Shown: in pieces, positions 34,105 through 42,009 of the stretch
Position numbering within the stretch: the first letter of the stretch is position 1
How the letters are laid out: each line of letters begins with the position of its first letter
DNA from: Actinomadura sp. NBRC 104412
Lineage (GTDB): Bacteria > Actinomycetota > Actinomycetes > Streptosporangiales > Streptosporangiaceae
Direction of reading: 5' to 3'
NCBI RefSeq assembly: GCF_030269515.1
Contig: NZ_BSTM01000005.1
Span: forward strand, 288,357 to 352,356
DNA: 64,000 nt
The notes under the pieces: model-generated
What the model was told of the DNA's origin: nothing
The model's input: only the letters and a program-made list of their open reading frames with translations
Databases searched by the model: none
Translations under genes and position numbers: made by a program

Positions 34105-34134
34105 AACCTAACCCGCCCGATGCGTTATAGACAA
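34105..34134 (-). promoter_or_regulatory. Promoter of thiolase 2
   Basis: On the minus strand: -35 TTGTCT (34134-34129), 18-nt spacer, -10 TAGGTT (34110-34105). An alternative -10 TATAAC (34129-34124) exists. The operator overlaps the -35 box. Confidence 0.5.
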
Positions 34135-34143
34135 GCGCTTGCT
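34131..34143. promoter_or_regulatory. KstR2-like operator (site 5)
   Basis: ACAAGCGCTTGCT with the perfect core CAAGCGCTTG, upstream of thiolase 2. Confidence 0.75.
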
Positions 34144-34203
34144 CGGCAGGCTGCCGGGCGGCCCCCGACGGGACGCGCCGGCCGGACATGACCGCCGCGG
34201 GCC

Positions 34204-34503
34204 TCACATCTCGTACTGGATGGCGGCCCGGCGGGCCAGGATCGGCGTGATGTAGCCGTCCACGACGGCGCGGTGGGCGGGATGGTCGCGGTAGGCGATG
34301 TAGTCGTCCCTGCTGGCGAAGTCCCCGACGACCACGAAGTCGTAGTTGCCCGGATTGACGCCCGCGTCGGTGCCCAGGCTGAGCGCGCCGACCTCCGGGA
34401 TCACCGCGGGCAGCTCCGAGAGCTTGGCCGCGACCTCCTGCTGCTGGCCGGTCGTCGTCCCCTCGGCCCACGCGAACATCGCGATATGCCGGAAACCGCT
34501 CAT
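34204..34503 (-). CDS. Dabb-family (stress-responsive A/B barrel) protein
   Basis: 99 residues: FRHIAMFAWAEGTTTGQQQ, LSLGTDAGVNPGNYDFVVVGDF and DDYIAYRDHPAHRAVVDGYI match the dimeric alpha+beta barrel (Dabb) pattern. Such small proteins often accompany aromatic or polyketide-like catabolism. No catalytic assignment is possible. It follows the flavodoxin-like gene on the same strand (42-base gap). Confidence 0.8.
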   Translation of the reverse strand: MSGFRHIAMFAWAEGTTTGQQQEVAAKLSELPAVIPEVGALSLGTDAGVNPGNYDFVVVGDFASRDDYIAYRDHPAHRAVVDGYITPILARRAAIQYEM

Positions 34504-34545
34504 GGGATCACCGTAGCGGCACCGCCCCCGAGCGGCCGGGCGATC

Positions 34546-35001
34546 TCACACCGTGCCGAGCTCGGCGGCCACGGTGGCACCGAGCTCCCAGCACTCCTCC
34601 AGCGCTTCCCTGCCCGGCTCGCCGGTCACCACCACGGGCGGGCGGGCGGCACGCCACTTCAACCCCGTCGTGATCGATTCCAGCGCGCGCAGGGCGCCGG
34701 TGGCGTCGCTGTTGCCGTGCAGGTAGGCCCCGAACGGGCGGCGCACGGTCTCTTCCAGGCACGGGTAATAGACCTGGTCGAAGAAATGCTTGAGGGCGCC
34801 GGACAGGTAGCCGAGGTTCACCGGCGTGCCCAGCAGGTACCCGTCCGCCTCCAGCACGTCCACGGCCGTCGCCGTCAGCGCGGGACGGGCCGCCACCTCC
34901 ACGCCCTCGATCTCGTCGGTGGTGGCGCCCGCGCGCACCGCCTCGTACATCGCCTGCAACGCCGGTGACGGGGTGTGGTGGACGATCAGCAGCCTCTTCA
35001 T
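34546..35001 (-). CDS. Flavodoxin-like NAD(P)H-dependent FMN protein
   Basis: 151 residues: a flavodoxin fold starting RLLIVHHTPSPALQAMYEAV (phosphate-binding loop variant TPSPALQ), then EADGYLLGTPVNLGYLSGALKHFFDQVYYP and PFGAYLHGNSDATGAL. It probably binds FMN and may shuttle electrons or reduce quinones or flavins. It is divergent from LLM2 across operator site 6, so it is a second candidate flavin donor. Confidence 0.8.
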   Translation of the reverse strand: MKRLLIVHHTPSPALQAMYEAVRAGATTDEIEGVEVAARPALTATAVDVLEADGYLLGTPVNLGYLSGALKHFFDQVYYPCLEETVRRPFGAYLHGNSDATGALRALESITTGLKWRAARPPVVVTGEPGREALEECWELGATVAAELGTV

Positions 35002-35053
35002 CGCCCCCGAGCCTAGCCACGAGCCCGGACGGAACGCGGAAGCGGCGAGCTGT

Positions 35054-35077
35054 TAGGCTTCCCAAGCGAGCGCTTGT
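35054..35077 (+). promoter_or_regulatory. KstR2-like operator (site 6) with -10 box
   Basis: -10-like TAGGCT (35054-35059) followed after two bases by CCAAGCGAGCGCTTGT (35062-35077), a palindrome with one mismatch. The arrangement is the same as at sites 1, 3 and 9. No good -35 box is seen. Confidence 0.7.
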
Positions 35078-35149
35078 TACGCAATGATGGTATCGGGCGG
35101 GACCGCCGGGGCCGGTCCCGCCAGGACCGGTGAAGAAGGAGCCGTACAC

Positions 35150-36223
35150 GTGGCCGACCGCCCGATGAAGTTCTCGACCTTCCACCTCTTCCACCAGTTC
35201 GCGGGACAGACCGCGAAGGAGGTGTACGACTACCAGATCGAGATCGTCGAACTGCTCGAGGAGCTCGGCTTCGACGGGGTGTGGGTCGCCGAGCACCATT
35301 TCCGCGACTACGGCGTGGTGCCGAACATCTTCAACCTGCTGTCCAACCTCGCCGCCCGTACCGAACGGCTGCGCCTGGGCACCGGCATCGTCGTGCTGCC
35401 GCTGCACAACCCGATCCACGTGGCCGAGGAGGCCGCGATGGTCGACCTGCTGTCGGGCGGCCGGCTGGAGCTGGGCATCGGCCGCGGCTACCAGAGCATC
35501 GAGTTCGAGAACTTCGGGCTCGACCTCGCCGAGGCCCGCGACCGGTTCAACGAGTCGCTGGAGATGATCCTCGGCCTGTGGACCCAGGACGACTTCGAGT
35601 TCAAGGGCCGCTTCCACGAGACCCGGCACCCGCTGACGCTGATGCCCAAGCCGGTGCAGCGCCCGTACCCGCCGCTGCACGTGGCCGCGGTCAGCCCGGA
35701 GACGGTGGAGATCTACGCGGGACGCGGGCTGCCCATCCTCGCCGACCCGGCCGCGCCGTTCAGCAAGATCGCCAAGGCGGCGCGGACCTGGCACGAGAAG
35801 GCGGAGGCCGCGGGCGTCGACACCACCGGCGTCGAGCTGGTCGCCAGCCGTTCGGTGTACGTGGCGCCGACGCTGGAGCAGGCCCGCGAGGACCAGGCCA
35901 GGTTCGAGGCGAACTTCGACCGGTCGCGGATCTTCAACGTGCGCAGCGCGCCCATCGACTCCAGCACGGGCCAGACCGCCAAGGGCTTCGAGTTCTACCA
36001 GGACCGCTACCTCAAGGGCGGGAAGGTCGACAACGAGTTCCGCTGGAACCAGCTCGAGATCATCGGCGATCCCGAGCGGGTGATCGGCCAGATCCAGATG
36101 GTCCGCGACATGGGCTTCGGCAACCTGATGTGCGACTTCGGCAGCACCCGCCCGCTGCCCATCGAGGAGATGCGCAAGGTCCTGCGCTTCTTCGCCAAGG
36201 AGGTCATGCCGGCCTTCCGCTGA
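35150..36223 (+). CDS. LLM-class flavin-dependent monooxygenase (LLM2)
   Basis: 357 residues from GTG 35150 (AAGGAG upstream). A luciferase-like barrel: MKFSTFHLFHQFAGQTAKEV, LLEELGFDGVWVAEHHF, RTERLRLGTGIVVLPLHNP, RLELGIGRGYQ, and LADPAAPFSKIAKAARTW. It is paralogous to LLM1 and probably a two-component monooxygenase needing reduced FMN. It is the first gene of an operon with a ligase-like protein (48-base gap), behind operator site 6. Confidence 0.87.
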   Translation: MADRPMKFSTFHLFHQFAGQTAKEVYDYQIEIVELLEELGFDGVWVAEHHFRDYGVVPNIFNLLSNLAARTERLRLGTGIVVLPLHNPIHVAEEAAMVDLLSGGRLELGIGRGYQSIEFENFGLDLAEARDRFNESLEMILGLWTQDDFEFKGRFHETRHPLTLMPKPVQRPYPPLHVAAVSPETVEIYAGRGLPILADPAAPFSKIAKAARTWHEKAEAAGVDTTGVELVASRSVYVAPTLEQAREDQARFEANFDRSRIFNVRSAPIDSSTGQTAKGFEFYQDRYLKGGKVDNEFRWNQLEIIGDPERVIGQIQMVRDMGFGNLMCDFGSTRPLPIEEMRKVLRFFAKEVMPAFR

Positions 36224-36271
36224 CACCGGCTCCCCCGTTCAGGACGCTGGGAACCCCACCTAGGAGGCGCG

Positions 36272-37774
36272 ATGTCCGTACACCGGCTCACACTCGGCGA
36301 CGTACTCGGCGAGCACCGGCGTGGCCGGCCGCACGGCACCGCCGTCGTCGACGGCGACGTACGGCTCACCTATCCCGAGCTCGACGACCGAGTGGACAGG
36401 CTGGCAGGGGCGCTCGCCGCGGACGGCGTCACGTCCGGCGGGCGGGTGCTGTGGCTCGGCCAGAACTCCTTCCGCGTGCTGGAGCTGCTGCTGGCCTGCG
36501 GGCGGCTCGGCGCGATCTTCTGCCCCGCCAACTGGCGGCAGACCGCCGACGAGCTGGCCCACGTCCTGGACGACCTCACTCCCACGGTCGTCGTGTGGGA
36601 GGAGTCCGAGGCGGTAGAGAAGGCGCGCGGGCAGGTCTCCTTGGACGCGCGCTGGGTGCGTTCGGGCGAGGAGTACGAGTCGTACGTCGCGGCGGCCGTC
36701 CCGGCGCCCGAGGCCGAGGTCGCGGCGGACGCACCCGTTCTCGCGCTCTACACGGCCGCGTTCGATGGGCGTCCCAACGCGGCGCTGCTGAGCCACTCCG
36801 CGCTGATCGCCCACAGCATGTCGCTGCTGCACGTCCGCCAGATGGAGGACGGCTTCACCTTCCTGGCCTGCGGGCCGCTGTTCCATGTGGGCACGATGAT
36901 GTTCACGCTGGCGACGTTCCAGATCGGCGGGAAGCTGGTCTTCACGCCCGCGTTCGATCCCGCCGAGGTCTGCCGGCTGATCGACGCCGAGAAGTGCACG
37001 CAGGCGTTCCTGTTCGGCCCCATGATCGACGGTCTGGTGGAGGCCAACAAGGACCGGACCTACGACCTGTCGTCCCTGCGCTTCGTCTCGCACTCCCCCG
37101 AGTGGGACGCGATGATCACTGTGGACGACAGCCCGTGGTGCGCGTCCAAGATGGGCGGGTACGGGCAGACCGAGGTCGGCGGCATGCTCACCTTCCTCGG
37201 CCTGGGCATGGGCGGCAAGGGCTTCGCCGGCCGGAGCTCACCCCTGGTCCACGTCCGGATCCTGGACGCCTCGGGCGAGGAGGTCGCGCCGGGCGAGGTC
37301 GGCGAGATCTGCGCGCGCGGGCAGAGCCTGTTCTCCGGCTACTGGAACCGCCCCGAGCTGAACGCGGCGAAGACCGCCGGCGGCTGGCACCACACCGGCG
37401 ACCTGGGCCGCCGCGAGGAGGACGGCACGATCACCTTCATCGGCCCGAAGCTGCGGATGATCAAGTCGGCCAACGAGAACATCTACCCGGCCGAGGTGGA
37501 GCGCGCCCTCAAGTCCCACCCGTCCGTGACGGACGCCGCCGTGATCGGCGTCCCGGACGACCGCTTCGGCCAGTCCCCGAAGGCCATCGTGGTGCTCGCG
37601 GAGGGCGCGAAGGCCACCGCCGAGGAGATCATCGAGCATGTGCGCGGCCAGATCGCCTCGTACAAGAAGCCGAGGGACGTGGAGTTCGCCGATTCCATCC
37701 CCAAGAAGGGCTTCACCCCCGACTACGACGCCCTGGACGCCCAATACGGCGGCGGCGCCTACCCAGGCACCTGA
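36272..37774 (+). CDS. Acyl-CoA synthetase family protein with altered P-loop
   Basis: 500 residues; AGGAGG precedes ATG 36272. Most ANL-superfamily motifs are present: GGYGQTEVGG, HHTGDLGRREEDG and IKSANENIYPAEVERALKSHPSV. However, the phosphate-binding loop normally read as TSGTTGxPKG is LYTAAFDGRPNA (about 159-170). The C-terminal Lys region is IPKKGFTPDYDAL. Similar YTAAF variants occur in some mycobacterial FadD-like proteins, so this is a subfamily trait rather than recent decay. It is either a ligase with a modified loop or an acyl-adenylate/CoA-binding accessory. It shares an operon with LLM2. Confidence 0.8.
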   Translation: MSVHRLTLGDVLGEHRRGRPHGTAVVDGDVRLTYPELDDRVDRLAGALAADGVTSGGRVLWLGQNSFRVLELLLACGRLGAIFCPANWRQTADELAHVLDDLTPTVVVWEESEAVEKARGQVSLDARWVRSGEEYESYVAAAVPAPEAEVAADAPVLALYTAAFDGRPNAALLSHSALIAHSMSLLHVRQMEDGFTFLACGPLFHVGTMMFTLATFQIGGKLVFTPAFDPAEVCRLIDAEKCTQAFLFGPMIDGLVEANKDRTYDLSSLRFVSHSPEWDAMITVDDSPWCASKMGGYGQTEVGGMLTFLGLGMGGKGFAGRSSPLVHVRILDASGEEVAPGEVGEICARGQSLFSGYWNRPELNAAKTAGGWHHTGDLGRREEDGTITFIGPKLRMIKSANENIYPAEVERALKSHPSVTDAAVIGVPDDRFGQSPKAIVVLAEGAKATAEEIIEHVRGQIASYKKPRDVEFADSIPKKGFTPDYDALDAQYGGGAYPGT

Positions 37775-37803
37775 CCCCACCCAAGGAGCATCAAGCCAGC
37801 CCC

Positions 37804-38375
37804 GAACGGCGCCCAGGCGTTGCGATCGCGACCGAAGGCAGGGGCGAGCGCCAGCGAGACCCTGATCGCGGAGCGAGCCCCCTGGGCGAGTCGAAGCGAT
37901 GCAGCGACCGCCGCAAGCACGACAAGCGAGGAGCGCCAGCGACGAGCGCAGCTCGCGCCTGCAACAAACACAGCCGCAACCACCCCAGCCCCCAACCCCA
38001 ACCCCGAACGGCGGCCAAGCGTTGCGATCGCGACCGAAGGCAGGTTCCGAGCCTGCGAGGAACCTGATCGCGAAGCGAGCCCCCAGGCGAGTCGAAGCGA
38101 TGCAGCGATCGCCGCAGGCGCGACAAGCGAGGAGCGCCAGCGACGAGCGCAGCTCGCGCCTGCAACAAACACAGCCGCAACCACCCCAGCCCCCAACCCC
38201 AACCCCGAACGGCGGCCAAGCGTTGCGATCGCGACCGAAGGCAGGGGCGAGCGCCAGCGAGACCCTGATCGCGCAGCGAGCCCCTAGGCGAGTCGAAGCG
38301 ATGCAGCGATCGCCGCAAGCACGACAAGCGACGAGCCGTCAAGGCGAGGAGCGCAGCTCGTGCTTGCAATAAGAA
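37804..38375. repeat. Three tandem ~201-bp intergenic repeats with hairpins and G-rich linkers
   Basis: Unit starts are at 37804, 38006 and 38207 (periods 202 and 201); the third is truncated. Each unit has GTTGCGATCGCGACCGAAGG near its start, a short AGG...CCT stem, the box GTCGAAGCGATGCAGCGA, then a 10-bp hairpin arm pair. The arms are GCAAGCACGA/TCGTGCTTGC in copy 3 (38315/38358) and GCAGGCGCGA/TCGCGCCTGC in copy 2 (38114/38154). Copies are joined by C-rich linkers (37983-38005 and 38184-38206). The array fills the gap between two convergent genes. All frames are open by composition, and no protein is supported. Confidence 0.9.
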
Positions 38376-39305
38376 CTACACCACGGCGATCGGGTTGATG
38401 GGGCTGGCGGTTCCGCCTTCGATGAGGAGGGGGGCCGCGGCGAACAGGAAGTCGCCGCGGCCCGTTTCCGCGAGTCCTTCGAGCCAGAGCATTTCGGCCA
38501 GGTGGATGCCGTGCCGCCACAGGAGGATCATGTGCAGGTCGTCGGTGAGGTCTTCGTCGGCGAGCTGGCGGGCGTTGAGGCCGCCGATGGCGGCGTTGTC
38601 GCTGGCCACCATGGAGACGTCGCGTGCGGCGAGCCAGCGGCCGGCGTCGGCGGAGAGGCCCGGCTGCCCGGACCAGTAGGCGTCGGGTCCTTCGGTGTGC
38701 CATACCTGCGGCCAGCCTGTACGGATCACGGCTATGTCGCCTGCGCGCAGTTCGATCCCTGTTCCTTCCAGGCATGCCTCAAGGTCGTCCGGGGTGATGC
38801 GGTCGTCGGCGTTCAGGTGCGGGACGTTTTTGGACGCCGGTACGTCGAAGAGGACGCCTCTGCCGACGACGGGGCCGGCTTTGTCGATGCCGCAGCGTCC
38901 TGCCCCGTACGAGCGGACGCGGTTGGCCGGATGCCCGTTGTAGATCGCGTCCCCGGTCCACATGTGGCACAAGGCGTCCATGTGGGTGGTGGTTCCGTGC
39001 GGGGTCACGACCAAGGCATCGTCGGCCACGCGCAAGCCGACGCCCACGGCCCTTGCCCCGGCCGCGTAGTCTCCACCGTCCACCGACATGAAGTGCTGCG
39101 GCAGGGGGCGTCCGCGCAGGTGCGGCACGGTCGTCGGGGCGGGCGAGGACGTGGCCCCCCGTATGGGCAGGGACAGGCTGAGGACGCGTCCTTCCTTGAC
39201 GCACCGGGCCGCCGCCAGGACCGCTTCGGGAGTCAGCAGGTTGAGGGCACCGCGTTCGTCTTCGGCACCCCAGCGTCCCCAGTTGTTGGGTTCATCGAGC
39301 ATCAT
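38376..39305 (-). CDS. Cyclase-family metal-dependent hydrolase
   Basis: 309 residues. The kynurenine-formamidase/cyclase motif HGTTTHMDALCH (about 103-114) supplies metal ligands, with SLSLPIRG near the start and GIHLAEMLWLEGLAE near the C terminus. This family hydrolyses amides or lactones, or dehydrates cyclic substrates. Two adjacent ATGs (39305, 39302) are possible starts. It is divergent from the beta-lactamase-fold gene with only 34 bases between starts, so the pair probably shares regulation. Confidence 0.88.
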   Translation of the reverse strand: MMLDEPNNWGRWGAEDERGALNLLTPEAVLAAARCVKEGRVLSLSLPIRGATSSPAPTTVPHLRGRPLPQHFMSVDGGDYAAGARAVGVGLRVADDALVVTPHGTTTHMDALCHMWTGDAIYNGHPANRVRSYGAGRCGIDKAGPVVGRGVLFDVPASKNVPHLNADDRITPDDLEACLEGTGIELRAGDIAVIRTGWPQVWHTEGPDAYWSGQPGLSADAGRWLAARDVSMVASDNAAIGGLNARQLADEDLTDDLHMILLWRHGIHLAEMLWLEGLAETGRGDFLFAAAPLLIEGGTASPINPIAVV

Positions 39306-39339
39306 TCGGTTTCAGACCTTCCATCGAGAGGACCGCAGG

Positions 39340-40551
39340 ATGACCACAGTCGAAGGCACATGCGACCCGGCCTTCTCCGGTGTACGGGACGTCTTCGAGC
39401 GCAATTTCGCCGAGGGCCGCGAGCTGGGCGCCGCCGTGGCGGTGTACGTGGGTGGGCGCAAGGTGGTCGACCTGTGGGGCGGGGTGGCCGACCACCGCAC
39501 GGGCCGGGAGTGGACTGCTAAGACGCCCTGTTTCGGTTTCTCGTGCACCAAGGCGGTGACGGCGACGGCCGCTCTGCTGCTCGCCGAGCGCGGCGCGTAT
39601 GACGTGGACGGCCCGGTCACGGCTTGGTGGCCCGAGTACGGGACGCACGGCAAGGAGGGGACGACGGCCGCCCATCTGCTGTCGCACCAGTCGGGGCTGC
39701 CCGCGTTCGCCCGTCCGGTCTCCGCGGAGGAGGCGGCGGACGCGCCGGCGCGGGCCGCCGAGCTGGCGGCGCAGGAGCCCGAGTGGACGCCGGGCGAGGG
39801 CCACGGCTACCACGCGCTGACGTACGGGTGGCTGGCAGGCGAGATCGTGCGGCGGCTGTCGGGTGGGCGGACGGTCGGCGAGTTCGTGCGGGACGAGTTC
39901 ACCGGTGACCTGGACCTGTGGATCGGCGCTCCGGACGAGGTGATCGAACGTGCGGCGAAGCTGCGCGCGAGCCGTCCCAGAAGGCCCTCGGAGAGCGCTG
40001 ACGAGCCCGCTCAGGGCGCGACATCCGATGCCCGCGAGGAGAAGGCGGCCGCGCGTGATGAGAGCGTCCTGAGCCGTATGGCGAGCGCGTACACCGACCC
40101 TGCGAGCCGCCTCAACCGGGCGCTCAACAACCCCAGCCCCGGGAAGGGCGGTTACAACAACCCGGTGGTGCTGCGCGCCGGCTGGCCGTCCGCGGGGATG
40201 GTCGCCACCGCGCCGGGGCTCGCCGGTTTCTACCGCGATCTCGTGGCGGGGCGGATTCTCAAGCCGGAGACGCTCCGGGAGGCCATCAAGCCGAGGGTGA
40301 GCGGCCCGGACCTCACCTTGCTGGTCGACAGTTCTTTCGGGCTCGGCTACATGCGCCCCTCGAAGACGTTCTTCACTCCTGCGGCGGGACGCAAGTCCGC
40401 GTTCGGCCATACGGGTGCGGGCGGCTCCATCGGCATGGGAGACATGGAGGCCGGCCTGGCCGTCGCCTACCTTCCCAACCTGATGGGCGACCAGCTTTCG
40501 GGAGACCTTCGCGCCTACGGCCTGGTCGAAGCGGTCTACGCGTCGCTGTAG
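39340..40551 (+). CDS. Serine hydrolase of the beta-lactamase / EstB family
   Basis: 403 residues; GAGAGGAC precedes ATG 39340. The catalytic SxxK is FSCTKAVTATA (about 68-72), with a YxN-like tyrosine in GYHALTYGWLAG and a C-terminal FGHTGAGGSIGMGD (HTG replacing KTG). It is cytosolic, without a signal peptide, and of the LACTB/esterase type. It probably hydrolyses an ester or lactone in the catabolic pathway rather than antibiotics. Confidence 0.87.
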   Translation: MTTVEGTCDPAFSGVRDVFERNFAEGRELGAAVAVYVGGRKVVDLWGGVADHRTGREWTAKTPCFGFSCTKAVTATAALLLAERGAYDVDGPVTAWWPEYGTHGKEGTTAAHLLSHQSGLPAFARPVSAEEAADAPARAAELAAQEPEWTPGEGHGYHALTYGWLAGEIVRRLSGGRTVGEFVRDEFTGDLDLWIGAPDEVIERAAKLRASRPRRPSESADEPAQGATSDAREEKAAARDESVLSRMASAYTDPASRLNRALNNPSPGKGGYNNPVVLRAGWPSAGMVATAPGLAGFYRDLVAGRILKPETLREAIKPRVSGPDLTLLVDSSFGLGYMRPSKTFFTPAAGRKSAFGHTGAGGSIGMGDMEAGLAVAYLPNLMGDQLSGDLRAYGLVEAVYASL

Positions 40552-40562
40552 AAGAGGGGTCA

Positions 40563-41321
40563 TCACTGCATCGTGATGCCGCCGCTGACCGAGAGGGTCT
40601 GGCCGGTGATGTACTCGGCGCGGTCGGTGCAGAGGAAGGCGACGATGCCGGCGATGTCGTCGGGGCGCCCGATGCGGCGCAAGGGGATCTGCTTGGCGAG
40701 CTTGTCCAGGAGCCCCGGATGGCTTTCGGACACCTTGCGGACCATGGGGGTGTCGGTGGGGCCGGGGCAGACGACGTTGCTCGTGACTCCGCCTTCCGCG
40801 GCTTCGCGGGCAAGGGTCTTGGCGAGGCCGAACAGCCCCGATTTCGTCGCCGCGTAGGCGCCTTCCCCGCCCGAGCCCGCGCGCGCCCCGTCAGAGGAGA
40901 TGAAGACGAGGCGTCCCCACCCGCGTTCGGTCATGCCGGGGAGCAGCGCGCGGGTGAGTTGCATCGGGGCACGCAGGTTGATGCGCCACATGAGGTCCCA
41001 GTGGGCTGGGTCGCTGTCCACGAACGGCTCGACGATGCTGACCCCTGCGTTGTGGACGAGGATGTCGATGTCCCCGACCTCTGCGGTGAAGCGGTCGATG
41101 TCGTTTGGGTCGCCCAAGTCGACCTTCAGCGGGGTGCAGGTGTCGCCGAGTGACGTGGCGGTTTCCTGGGCGGCGGCGAGGTCGAGGTCGGCGACCACGA
41201 CACGGGCGCCGAGCGCGGCGAGGTCGGCGCATATGGCACGGCCGATGCCTCCTGCTCCGCCCGTGACCACGGCGGTACGTCCTGCGAGGCTCATTCCGTC
41301 CATGGCGTTCACCGTGCTCAC
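40563..41321 (-). CDS. SDR-family oxidoreductase 1
   Basis: 252 residues. NAD(P)-binding TGGAGGIG, NAG loop VHNAGVS, catalytic Ser in FISSDGA and YxxxK in AYAATKSG. The C terminus LSVSGGITMQ matches FabG-like 3-oxoacyl-CoA/ACP reductases or hydroxy-acyl dehydrogenases. GTG 41321 overlaps the isochorismatase-like stop (GTGA) and has GGAAGG upstream; an ATG at 41336 is the alternative. It converges with the beta-lactamase-fold gene. Confidence 0.87.
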   Translation of the reverse strand: MSTVNAMDGMSLAGRTAVVTGGAGGIGRAICADLAALGARVVVADLDLAAAQETATSLGDTCTPLKVDLGDPNDIDRFTAEVGDIDILVHNAGVSIVEPFVDSDPAHWDLMWRINLRAPMQLTRALLPGMTERGWGRLVFISSDGARAGSGGEGAYAATKSGLFGLAKTLAREAAEGGVTSNVVCPGPTDTPMVRKVSESHPGLLDKLAKQIPLRRIGRPDDIAGIVAFLCTDRAEYITGQTLSVSGGITMQ

Positions 41322-41947
41322 CGTGGACCTTCCCATGCCGCGATGAGGTCGTCCGTCGTCACTCGTGCGGCGAGGAGGCTGATGGTGTTGGCCATGACGG
41401 CGTCACCGTACTCGGCGGGCATGCCCGCGACGGCGTCGGTGAGGACGACGACGCGATAGCCGAGGTTGACCGCCTCCAAGCACAGGCCGGGGATGCCCAG
41501 GTTGAGGGACACCCCGATCGCGACGACCGTGCGTACGTCCAGAGAACGCAGGGTCTGGTCCAGGGACGTGCCGGTGAACGGGGAGAACCCGTGGTACCGG
41601 CGGGCCTCGATGTCGGACGGGTCGGCCAGCTCCGGGACGACCTCGATGGCCCCTGTGCCCTCCAGCATGTGCTGTGGGTCGCGCAGGAGCGCTTTGATGA
41701 AGGGGGCGTTGCCGGTATGGCTTCCCGCCCGGTCGGGGCGGAAGGCGGCCGTGCATTGGATGACCCGTACGCCTGCGAGGCGGGCGGCGGCGGCAGCGCG
41801 GGCGGCGTTGTCCACCACCCGGCGTTCCGCGCAGGACTTCACCAGCTCTGGGAACTTGGCGAGGTCGCCGATGACGCCGCGCTGCATCTCCATCACCAGC
41901 AGCGCGGTGTGCCCGGGACCGGCCAGTTCGGCAAGATCGATCGCCAC
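41318..41947 (-). CDS. Isochorismatase-fold protein lacking the catalytic triad
   Basis: 209 residues from GTG 41947. The fold is clear (TALLVMEMQRGVIGD; YHGFSPFTGTSLDQTLRSLDV; VVAIGVSLNLGIPGLCLEAVN). Yet the catalytic Asp of LVIDMQ is Glu, the Lys is not conserved, and the nucleophile Cys position (GVxTNxCV) is Gly. It is therefore probably not a classic cysteine hydrolase. The gene seems leaderless: -10 TAGATT (41960-41955) ends 7 bases before GTG 41947. A TTG at 41956 is the longer alternative. It is co-transcribed with SDR 1, and a degenerate operator overlaps its promoter. Confidence 0.8.
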   Translation of the reverse strand: MAIDLAELAGPGHTALLVMEMQRGVIGDLAKFPELVKSCAERRVVDNAARAAAAARLAGVRVIQCTAAFRPDRAGSHTGNAPFIKALLRDPQHMLEGTGAIEVVPELADPSDIEARRYHGFSPFTGTSLDQTLRSLDVRTVVAIGVSLNLGIPGLCLEAVNLGYRVVVLTDAVAGMPAEYGDAVMANTISLLAARVTTDDLIAAWEGPR

Positions 41948-41954
41948 GCTTGTC

Positions 41955-41972
41955 AATCTAGCACTTGCTTGG
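41955..41972 (-). promoter_or_regulatory. Degenerate KstR2-like operator (site 7) and -10 box
   Basis: On the minus strand CCAAGCAAGTGCTAG (41972-41958) keeps the AGCAAG half of the motif but differs at two core positions. It overlaps the TAGATT -10 (41960-41955) of the isochorismatase-like gene. Confidence 0.45.
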
Positions 41973-42009
41973 GCGCGGCCTCCGGGGACGGGCTGTAGCG
42001 TTCCGGCCC

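Noticed and set aside
37804..38375. Repeat array as CRISPR or as a repetitive protein gene
   Set aside because: Units of ~201 bp repeat in full, without short repeats and unique spacers, and all frames are open on both strands from composition only.
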